DNA of 5,595 nucleotides from an uncultured Saprospiraceae bacterium (GTDB lineage: Bacteria; Bacteroidota; Bacteroidia; Chitinophagales; Saprospiraceae), in assembly GCA_937930625.1 (NCBI GenBank), contig CALHBW010000407.1:1-5595 (forward strand), written 5' to 3'. The position numbers were made by a program, and so were the translations under genes. How positions within the stretch are numbered: the stretch's first letter is position 1; the number at the start of each line of letters is the position of its first letter. This document shows, one piece after another, positions 1-5,572 of this stretch. Below the pieces are notes generated by a model. That model worked only from the letters and a program-made list of their open reading frames with translations. It had not been told where the DNA came from and ran no database searches.

Positions 1-3000
1 AATTCTTCGTAATCGGTGTAGGTGAGGTCGAGGTCGTATAGATTATTGAGGTGATTGGCGGTCATACTGTAGAGGTTGCTAAGTTCTTCGCCTGTGAGGT
101 CAATTTCGGGCGTACCATTGAGTTGGTCGCTTTGGTAGCTATTGAAACTTCCTCTGATTTTTGTGCAGCCTTCGCAATTTTGACAGGCAATATCCGCGAT
201 GATGTATTCGGCGGAGTTGGTCAGGACGGTCAAATCGGCATTTTGCCAATCATAGTCGCCATTTTCGTCAGGTAGTCCAACAGCTTTAGCGCACAAACAA
301 ACTTTGGCATCGTAGCTTTGGATGTCGAAACCATAGGTGTACTCAAAAAATTCTTCTGTGGTGGTTACGCCTGTTGGAAGTGTACCATTTGTTTGTTCGT
401 TAGCAAATTGTGCATCTGACTCAAGAATGGCATCACAAGCACATTCATCAAGCGGTTTGTGGGTGGTGAATGAGGCGTATTCATGTCCGTAGGCACCGGG
501 GAAGGTGATGAGGTCGGCATTGCAAGTGAGGTCGATGGTTACACCGTATTGCATTGCTGCTTCATCTAATACATGTGCAAAACTTGTATAGTTATTTGGA
601 GTTGTAGATGCACCGGAAGGCAAGGTAGATGCACCGAAAGGATGCTCTATATCACAGGCTTCCTGCATGACTTCGATGAGTCCGTTTCTTATAAATGTTT
701 CAGCAGCAGTCCAATTAGCTACATTCTCTGCACAGCCTTCGAGTTTTTCCATCCAAGTGTTGGCGAGTCCTTCTGCGCGGGCTTCGCATTGGTCGATAAT
801 TTCGTTTGTGGCATCGGTGCTGAGTTGCTCAGGGGTACCACTGTTAATTGCATCATCTACTTGAGTCATAATATCGCCCATTACTTCCTCAAATTCGGGG
901 AAATGGGAGACTTTGCCTTCCTGTTCAAGGTCAATGGAGGGACAGTTCTGAATATTATCATCAAGTCCATCGAAAATCCGTCTTTTTTCAGCGAGATAGA
1001 GCGCTCTGAAAATCTGCCATATTCTGTCGCGTACACAGGGGTCTGCATCTGCTACGAATTGAAAGTCATTATCTTGATTGGTATCAGCGTCTTGTGTAAC
1101 GGCTATTGCTGCCAATTGCCATATATCGATATTGGCATCAGGATATTGATTCAAAGAAGTAATCATATCACCTCGCAATAGGAAGCCACCTCCTCCACTT
1201 TGAAAGAAAGGGTCAGGACCATAGCTATCCGATGGAATACTTGAATTACTATTTAAAGGGTCTAACAAACCCAAAGCCCAAGCCTCTGTATATGAGTCGG
1301 TTGTGGTCATCAGGAAGTCGTATTTTTGAGATTCTATGTTTTGTCCGCAAAGGTCGAGTTGGCATTTTTCAGGGTGAATGTCAACAAAGAATTGTCCCCA
1401 CGACGGTTCATAAGCATTAATAAATTCTTCAATAGTTAATGCTGCGGGTGACACTAATTCATCCGCTGAATTATAAACTAAAATCTGAACTTCATTGTCT
1501 TCCTCATCTTGATATGTATAGGTCGCATCTGTATAATCGAAGCCTAAGTCATTTTCATCGGTAGTATTAAGAATTGAATATAAGTCAGTAATAGAAATAT
1601 CACCATCAACTATACTATAAAGTGCATACTGCCCTGCTGCGGTAGGAATGGTTTCTGTACTACCATCGTCATTAGTAATTTCAAAACCAAGATCCGCCAC
1701 ATTAGTCGGTACAAAGTCACCGTATAAAATTTCTTCTCTGCTTTGGCAAGGGTCGCCAAACTCGCAGTCGAGTATGCAAGCGTCGATTTCGGCTTGTGTG
1801 GCGAGTCCTGCACATTGGGTATTGCAGTTGATTTCTTCGCAATGTGTAAGGTCCGGTGGATTGGCAGCTTCAAAGTCAGCCAAAGTGAGAAAGTCGCTAC
1901 CTGCAATACAGGCTGCGGTGTTTTCTTGCAGGGCTTCTTGGTTCATTTGGATGGTGCGGGTGATGACGTATTTTCCGATGGGTAAGTCGGTTATGTTAAA
2001 TAATTGAGTGGTTGGTAAGGTATTGATATTGATAGCTTCCAATGTAGTTTCTCCGAAAGTATTACCACATTCGCCCACTACATCAATTTTAATATCATAT
2101 ACACATTCCAAACAGACACCTGCGCTTAATATGCCGTTATCCTCGCGCTCTGTGGGGTTTAGTGTATAACTAAAATCGTGTTTTCCTGCAGTCGTCACCA
2201 AATGATGAAAAGTAGAAACGACAGGTTCTGCACCGGGTTGTATGGGTTGATTGTCCAGTACATTAATGGTCATTTGGCTAGCAGTTGCTCCATTACTTGT
2301 AAGTGCATCCAAATTAGCGGGTTTTTCTCCCGCCAATGCCGTAGCAATAGTACGCCCCTGCTGGTCCATATACGATACGCTGACCTGTCCGTTGGGGTCG
2401 ATGACCATGTTCTTTTTATAATGCTCATTCCAGCCGACTTCAGTACCAAAAAGGCGGTTGAGTTCTTCTTGTGAGGGCTTGCCGTAATAGTATTTGGTGT
2501 CGTGACCGCCGCCGAGTTGGTGAGTTGGTCCTACACCGCTTTGTCGGCGGATGCGTCCTGTATTGTCGGGTTCGTACTCTACGTGGGTGAAGGGGTAGAG
2601 TTGAGCATCAGGCACGTATGCCTGATGCCCGTCCTTGTCAGGATTGTTAGGGGAATAGTATCTTGAAGCACCGCTTACGTCAGACATAGGACTGGCTGTA
2701 AGTGTACAAGTACCATCTGAAATATCAAAATAATCGCGATGGTAGCCTTCTTCGACGGTTTGGTCTTTGTATTTATTGAAATTAGGATAAAATCCTATAA
2801 CAGCATCGCCCGTAGGTGCAGGCAATGCCTGTACCGCCGCACGTCCCTGATGGTCATAGAAGGTTTCACCGACAATCGCTTGGTCGTCTGTATTGATTCT
2901 GGTGACAACTTGGTGACTACGCAAAGAACCATCGAAGTAAGTGACGACTTCTTTCTTTTTGCCTTCTTCGGCGTAGCTGGCGGAGTACTGCCAGTTGAGT

Positions 3001-3986
3001 TTGTCTTGTTCGTGGATTTTGAAGTTATCATTATTAATGGGTTGAATATCATATCTATCTGCAAAACTACAGGCACTTTGTCCTGTTTCCTCTGCGCTCC
3101 ATTTTCCGGGTATACGTTGGTCGAGATTTTGCTCATCGAAGGTCACTGCACGTACCCGAAACAGTACATAACCTTGTTCAAAAACAGAAGAAACCTGATA
3201 ATTTCGATGGCTTGTTGTGATACGTGTGGAGTTGTATCTGAAATTATAATCCAAATCCGAACAATCGTAGTTTGGAATACCGGGGTCGTCTATTCCGTAA
3301 TCATTGATATGTAGCCATTCCAATTGATATTCTTCGGCACCACCTACTTCACTCCAACTGACATTGATTTCATTGTCTTGGCTTAAGTCCGTATCTATGG
3401 ATAGAACAGGCATTTCATCTATATCAAATTCATATAAACGATCCACGCTAATGTGAGTGAAGAGTTCGAGGTTGGCAGGAATTGTTGTAGAGGGGGTAAT
3501 CGGCATCAAATCTATACTTCCTCCGACTACTGTGACAGTCACATCATGCCCCCCCGTAAAAAGCACGGCATCTCTATCCTGATGAACGACTCCCGGCGCA
3601 TTATCATAGGTGACAGTCAGTGTCGGGTTGGGGCTTATGCTTTGCTGATTTCCATCTTCGTCTAGATAAGTGATGTACAGCTCAAGTATTGCGGTATAAT
3701 TTTCTTGACTGACGGGTTCATCGGGATTGATGCGTAAGGCAACATAATTTTGCGTTTCCTGATAACGAATTTCCTCATCAGCCATCCAGTTTACTCCAAA
3801 AGAAGTAGTCGAAAACAGGTCATCTTTTACGTCCAATTCTCCTATAGTTGCTATATCACTACCTTCTAAGGTAGCATTATAAGTATCCTGTGCGGTTGTT
3901 GTAAAAGCCGTCAACAAAAAGAGCAATAACAAATAAGCCTTACCGCTTTTTATCAGTCTGTCCAATGTATTGAGTATATTTTTCAT
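1..3986 (-). CDS. Giant secreted RHS/YD-repeat-associated protein, N-terminal 1,328 residues (3' end outside window)
   Basis: The frame is open from ATG at 3986 to the window edge, with no stop. An in-frame TAA at 3995-3993 lies just upstream, so this is the first usable Met. Residues 1-32 form a signal peptide (hydrophobic YLLLLFLLTAF, cleavage before QD). Residues ~195-300 look Fn3-like (INVSW at 207-211, FRVRAV at 276-281). From ~331 comes the RHS N-terminal region of Bacteroidota (DUF6443-type, from memory): NWQ, YFDG at 350-353, FYDHQGR at 376-382 followed by LPAP, RYYSPNN at 442-448, EYEPDNTGR to 478, and SYMDQQGR at 538-545. Residues ~620-1275 carry many paired cysteines (C625/C628, C716/C721/C725, C737/C741/C747, C875/C880, C1182/C1184, C1230/C1232, C1268/C1271/C1274). 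Relatives are usually much longer, with an RHS core and a variable, sometimes toxic, C-terminus. That part is not visible here, so a toxin role is only inference; adhesion or a wall-associated role is equally open. Confidence 0.86.
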   Translation of the reverse strand, partial: MKNILNTLDRLIKSGKAYLLLLFLLTAFTTTAQDTYNATLEGSDIATIGELDVKDDLFSTTSFGVNWMADEEIRYQETQNYVALRINPDEPVSQENYTAILELYITYLDEDGNQQSISPNPTLTVTYDNAPGVVHQDRDAVLFTGGHDVTVTVVGGSIDLMPITPSTTIPANLELFTHISVDRLYEFDIDEMPVLSIDTDLSQDNEINVSWSEVGGAEEYQLEWLHINDYGIDDPGIPNYDCSDLDYNFRYNSTRITTSHRNYQVSSVFEQGYVLFRVRAVTFDEQNLDQRIPGKWSAEETGQSACSFADRYDIQPINNDNFKIHEQDKLNWQYSASYAEEGKKKEVVTYFDGSLRSHQVVTRINTDDQAIVGETFYDHQGRAAVQALPAPTGDAVIGFYPNFNKYKDQTVEEGYHRDYFDISDGTCTLTASPMSDVSGASRYYSPNNPDKDGHQAYVPDAQLYPFTHVEYEPDNTGRIRRQSGVGPTHQLGGGHDTKYYYGKPSQEELNRLFGTEVGWNEHYKKNMVIDPNGQVSVSYMDQQGRTIATALAGEKPANLDALTSNGATASQMTINVLDNQPIQPGAEPVVSTFHHLVTTAGKHDFSYTLNPTEREDNGILSAGVCLECVYDIKIDVVGECGNTFGETTLEAININTLPTTQLFNITDLPIGKYVITRTIQMNQEALQENTAACIAGSDFLTLADFEAANPPDLTHCEEINCNTQCAGLATQAEIDACILDCEFGDPCQSREEILYGDFVPTNVADLGFEITNDDGSTETIPTAAGQYALYSIVDGDISITDLYSILNTTDENDLGFDYTDATYTYQDEEDNEVQILVYNSADELVSPAALTIEEFINAYEPSWGQFFVDIHPEKCQLDLCGQNIESQKYDFLMTTTDSYTEAWALGLLDPLNSNSSIPSDSYGPDPFFQSGGGGFLLRGDMITSLNQYPDANIDIWQLAAIAVTQDADTNQDNDFQFVADADPCVRDRIWQIFRALYLAEKRRIFDGLDDNIQNCPSIDLEQEGKVSHFPEFEEVMGDIMTQVDDAINSGTPEQLSTDATNEIIDQCEARAEGLANTWMEKLEGCAENVANWTAAETFIRNGLIEVMQEACDIEHPFGASTLPSGASTTPNNYTSFAHVLDEAAMQYGVTIDLTCNADLITFPGAYGHEYASFTTHKPLDECACDAILESDAQFANEQTNGTLPTGVTTTEEFFEYTYGFDIQSYDAKVCLCAKAVGLPDENGDYDWQNADLTVLTNSAEYIIADIACQNCEGCTKIRGSFNSYQSDQLNGTPEIDLTGEELSNLYSMTANHLNNLYDLDLTYTDYEE
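604..645. repeat. 21-bp in-frame tandem duplication inside the RHS gene
   Basis: Two units begin GTAGATGCACCG at 604 and 625, exactly 21 bp apart; the first 17 bases of each differ at one position. In the protein this gives GASTLPS at 1118-1124 followed by GASTTPN. The period is a multiple of three, so the frame is kept. Confidence 0.75.
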
Positions 3987-4003
3987 GTCCGTTTAATTAT
4001 TTT

Positions 4004-4080
4004 GAGTTAGCGGGTTACGGGTTGCGAGTTACCCAATTTCCGAATTCCGAGTTACCGAGTTACCCAATTTCCCAATTACG
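4004..4080. repeat. Imperfect heptamer/octamer repeat patch upstream of the RHS start
   Basis: Read on the minus strand, the patch is built from variants such as TAACTCG, CAACCCG, TAACCCG, TAACTCGG and AAATTGGG, mostly with a 7-8 nt period. A 17-bp direct repeat, CGAGTTACCCAATTTCC, occurs exactly at 4025-4041 and 4056-4072, offset by 31 bp. It ends about 18 bp from the RHS start codon, so it would be in or next to the 5' untranslated leader. Confidence 0.75.
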
Positions 4081-4111
4081 TGTTGTTTTAATTTTCATAT
4101 GTTTTTGAGGT

Positions 4112-4142
4112 AAAACCGGAGACGCCTCGTTTAGCGTCTCCG
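4112..4142 (-). terminator. Possible intrinsic terminator formed by element B1
   Basis: On the minus strand the 9-bp GC-rich stem is followed by GG and then TTTT (complement of 4112-4115). Such a layout could end transcripts arriving from the 251-residue gene. The T-tract is short and slightly displaced, and the stem is part of a repeated element, so the terminator role is only inferred. Confidence 0.3.
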
Positions 4143-4168
4143 TAACCAAGGTTGGTTAAGCACTCATG
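4117..4168. repeat. Palindromic element B, copy 1
   Basis: A perfect 9-bp stem CGGAGACGC/GCGTCTCCG (4117-4125 with 4134-4142) closes an 8-nt loop. A second hairpin follows, TAACCAA-GG-TTGGTTA (4143-4158), and then CACTCATG. The same plan recurs in copy 2 at 4309-4359: the first stem is conserved, while the second hairpin sits at the same place with different sequence. Confidence 0.8.
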
Positions 4169-4244
4169 TTCTTTCTTAGTTATGTTCTTCAGTTTTCAAT
4201 GAGTTTATTTAAGTTTTGAGTAGTAGTATGCTCGTTTTCAGTCT

Positions 4245-4297
4245 ATTACAGACAGGAATGTCTGTGTTACGCTAGCACAGAAGCAATGTCTGTGTTA
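4245..4297. repeat. A-type hairpin repeats A1 and A2
   Basis: A1 (4245-4271) carries ACAGACA-GGAA-TGTCTGT, a perfect 7-bp stem with a 4-nt loop, flanked by ATT and GTTACG. A2 (4274-4297) is a diverged copy: the left arm lacks one C, leaving ACAGAA-GCAA-TGTCTGT with a bulge, but an outer C-G pair is gained (CACAGA/TCTGTG). The right-hand TGTCTGTGTTA is identical in both. Confidence 0.85.
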
Positions 4298-4302
4298 AGT
4301 TT

Positions 4303-4332
4303 AAAAGTGGAGACGCTGCGTTCAGCGTCTCC
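4303..4332 (-). terminator. Possible intrinsic terminator formed by element B2
   Basis: On the minus strand the 10-bp GC-rich stem with a 4-nt loop is followed by AC and then TTTT (complement of 4303-4306). It lies about 220 nt past the stop codon of the 251-residue gene and would be the first strong GC-rich hairpin reached by that transcript. The T-tract is short, so this is a tentative call. Confidence 0.35.
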
Positions 4333-4359
4333 GAACCAAAGGTGTTAGGGACACCCATG
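4309..4359. repeat. Palindromic element B, copy 2
   Basis: A perfect 10-bp stem GGAGACGCTG/CAGCGTCTCC (4309-4318 with 4323-4332) closes the loop CGTT. It is followed by GAACCAAAGG and a smaller hairpin GGTGT-TAGGG-ACACC (4341-4355), then CATG. It is colinear with copy 1 at 4117-4168 and starts about 191 bp from it. Confidence 0.8.
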
Positions 4360-4469
4360 CCTAATTGTCAAACTCAAGATTCAAACTTAGCGTATGTCTT
4401 TTGGGAATTTAAGTTTAAAATGAGGTAAAATGCTGATAGTTAGGGTTTTATTTATTTTGTTTCCAGTCC

Positions 4470-4557
4470 ATTACAGACAGCAATGTCTGTGTTACGTACT
4501 ATTACAGACAGGAATGTCTGTGTTACGTATATTACAGACAAGAATGTCTGTGTTACG
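4470..4557. repeat. Tandem array of A-type hairpin repeats A3, A4, A5
   Basis: Three copies of the 27-bp unit ATTACAGACA-NNAA-TGTCTGTGTTACG lie at 4470-4496, 4501-4527 and 4531-4557, separated by only 3-4 bp. The 7-bp stems are identical; the loops differ (GCAA, GGAA, AGAA). A5 overlaps the 3' end of the 251-residue gene and contains its TAA stop. The 3-4 bp gaps exclude a CRISPR array. Confidence 0.9.
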
Positions 4558-5308
4558 ATTCAAGGTGATTAGCGAGGTTGAAGTGGCTGTATTTGCCTAT
4601 TACTTTTACTTTGCCATCACTTTTAATGTCAATGTATTTTCGGATATTAAAGGTGTCTTTATTGAAGTTGGGCTTGTTGGTTTGTTTGAGAAAATTGACT
4701 TCGATACGTACTTTTGAAAATTGTCCTTCTGCCACTTCGACAGGCTGATGATAGTACATAATGTATTTGCTCAATAAGCCCGTTTCGACATTCATGTAAG
4801 CGACAATTTTTTCGTATTCGCCATAACGATAGCTGAAAGCGTAACCTTTTTGTCCGTTTTTTTCACCCAAATATTCGACCTTATAAGTGTCTTCGGGCGA
4901 AATATCTACGGTGTCCAAACCCATTGCTTTTTCCAAATCTACTATGGCGGTGTTGAGTTTTTCCATTGCTTTTTTGTCTGCTTTTGTAGGTTCGGATTGT
5001 TCTCTTTTTTTGTCAATGGCAATAAATTCGCTTCGCTCATTTATCATCAACATATACTCGCTATCGTGGATAATTTCTGTTCCGAATTGGTGCATCCGAA
5101 AGCGGTTGCCATCCTTTTTCATGCTCATCATTTCGCGCTCTGCCGATTGGGTGGTGGTATGCGAAGTAAACAGTAAATATTCCATTTCTACCTCATAGGT
5201 ATCTGCCTGATATAAGGCGAATGCCCGTTCAAAATCTGCTTTATAATCCTGTGCATTCGCTTGAAAAAAGCAGCAAATTAGTATCGTAAATAGTGCTATA
5301 TTTTTCAT
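4553..5308 (-). CDS. Secreted protein of unknown function, 251 aa
   Basis: Complete frame: ATG at 5308, TAA at 4555-4553. Residues 1-19 are a signal peptide (hydrophobic IALFTILICCFF, then QANA|Q); there is no lipobox cysteine after it, so a soluble periplasmic or exported protein is likelier than a lipoprotein. The mature part has alternating polar/hydrophobic stretches suggesting beta-strands (VEMEYLLF, YMLMIN, FIAIDKK), a charged helical insert at ~101-130 (KREQSEPTKADKKAMEK), then more strands (YKVEYLG, GYAFSYRYGEYEKIVAYMN, KVRIEVNFL) and a basic C-terminus (KVKVIGKYSHFNL). The pattern recalls the LolA/LolB-like lipoprotein-carrier fold, but I see no diagnostic motif and do not assign it. 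It lies 566 bp upstream of the RHS gene on the same strand. It is upstream rather than downstream, so it is not placed like a toxin immunity gene. The final Ser codon and stop lie in a palindromic repeat. Confidence 0.88.
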   Translation of the reverse strand: MKNIALFTILICCFFQANAQDYKADFERAFALYQADTYEVEMEYLLFTSHTTTQSAEREMMSMKKDGNRFRMHQFGTEIIHDSEYMLMINERSEFIAIDKKREQSEPTKADKKAMEKLNTAIVDLEKAMGLDTVDISPEDTYKVEYLGEKNGQKGYAFSYRYGEYEKIVAYMNVETGLLSKYIMYYHQPVEVAEGQFSKVRIEVNFLKQTNKPNFNKDTFNIRKYIDIKSDGKVKVIGKYSHFNLANHLES

Positions 5309-5321
5309 AATCCTTTTTTTT
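5309..5321 (-). promoter_or_regulatory. A-rich leader with weak ribosome binding site for the 251-aa gene
   Basis: Read on the minus strand, eight A residues are followed by GGATT and then the ATG at 5308. The GGA is a poor Shine-Dalgarno match placed close to the start. A-rich leaders with weak Shine-Dalgarno sequences are usual in Bacteroidota and agree with the chosen start. I found no convincing TAnnTTTG promoter box with a correctly spaced upstream TTG/TTTG element between here and 5595. Confidence 0.35.
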
Positions 5322-5336
5322 AATGGTTAATGATTC

Positions 5337-5355
5337 TTTTTCGCTGCGCGAAAAA
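5337..5355. repeat. Inverted repeat in the leader of the 251-aa gene
   Basis: TTTTTCGC-TGC-GCGAAAAA is a perfect 8-bp stem with a 3-nt loop, about 28 bp from the start codon. T residues precede the stem and A residues follow it on either strand, so the U-tract is on the wrong side for an intrinsic terminator. It may be a protein-binding palindrome or a transcript-leader hairpin. Confidence 0.55.
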
Positions 5356-5530
5356 ATACCTGGGAGTTATTTTTTAACTTTTGCATTGTAATTTTAAACT
5401 ATTTATAAAACACTGATTAATAATTTTTTATTAAGGTTAAATTAACTTTCAATAATTAATTGTAATTCAAAAACCCTGTTATTTGTTTGTGATAATCAAT
5501 AATCAGAATATTAATTCATTAAAAAATTAA

Positions 5531-5572
5531 ATCATTCATTAACCATTAACCATTATCCATTAATCATTAACC
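5531..5572. repeat. ATTAACC heptamer tandem repeat
   Basis: Six consecutive 7-bp units read ATCATTC, ATTAACC, ATTAACC, ATTATCC, ATTAATC, ATTAACC. The three exact ATTAACC units and the one-base variants keep the 7-bp phase. A single inverted unit, GGTTAAT, with matching flanks (TAATGGTTAATGATT, 5321-5335) lies close to the 251-residue gene, so the motif brackets the region. Confidence 0.75.

Larger units (their letters stand above)
3987..4552. other. Intergenic repeat island between the two minus-strand genes
   Basis: No credible gene lies in these 566 bp. The content, in plus order, is: a heptamer/octamer repeat patch (4004-4080), hairpin element B1 (4117-4168), a spacer, A-type hairpins A1 and A2 (4245-4297), element B2 (4309-4359), a spacer, and A-type hairpins A3 to A5 (4470-4557). 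The two spacers also share short blocks (TTTAAGTTT, TGAG, ATGCT, then CAGTC just before the A hairpins), which suggests that a whole B-spacer-A module was duplicated. No Bacteroidota-type promoter box for the RHS gene was recognised in 3987-4117. Confidence 0.8.

Noticed and set aside
573..1181. Plus-strand frame of 202 codons
   Set aside because: It lies wholly within the minus-strand RHS frame, is rich in Cys/Ile/Phe as expected for an antisense shadow, and has no family resemblance.
1610..1906. Minus-strand frame of 98 codons, and a similar one at 2795-3136
   Set aside because: Both are out-of-frame readings of the same strand as the RHS gene and have no independent start signal or recognised motif.
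2739..3314. Plus-strand frame of 191 codons
   Set aside because: It is antisense to the clearest RHS part (YFDG, FYDHQGR, RYYSPNN, Fn3-like region), so the minus-strand reading is preferred.
3987..4117. Bacteroidota promoter (TAnnTTTG with upstream TTG) for the RHS gene
   Set aside because: Several TTG triplets exist in the repeats, but no TAnnTTTG-like box at suitable spacing was found on the minus strand.
4470..4557. CRISPR array
   Set aside because: The repeats are evenly spaced and palindromic, but the gaps are 3-4 bp, far too short for spacers, and no cas gene is present.
4430..4717. Plus-strand frame of 95 codons
   Set aside because: Its first half is a translation of the tandem hairpin repeats (repeated QTGMSVLR-like peptides) and its second half is antisense to the 251-residue gene.
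4850..5198. Plus-strand frames of about 105 codons
   Set aside because: They are antisense shadows of the 251-residue secreted-protein gene, which has a proper signal peptide and start.
4553..5308. Immunity gene for an RHS toxin
   Set aside because: Immunity genes normally follow the toxin's C-terminal end. This gene lies upstream of the RHS start, is 566 bp away, and encodes a secreted protein.
5337..5355. Intrinsic terminator
   Set aside because: The stem is preceded by T and followed by A on both strands, the reverse of what rho-independent termination needs.
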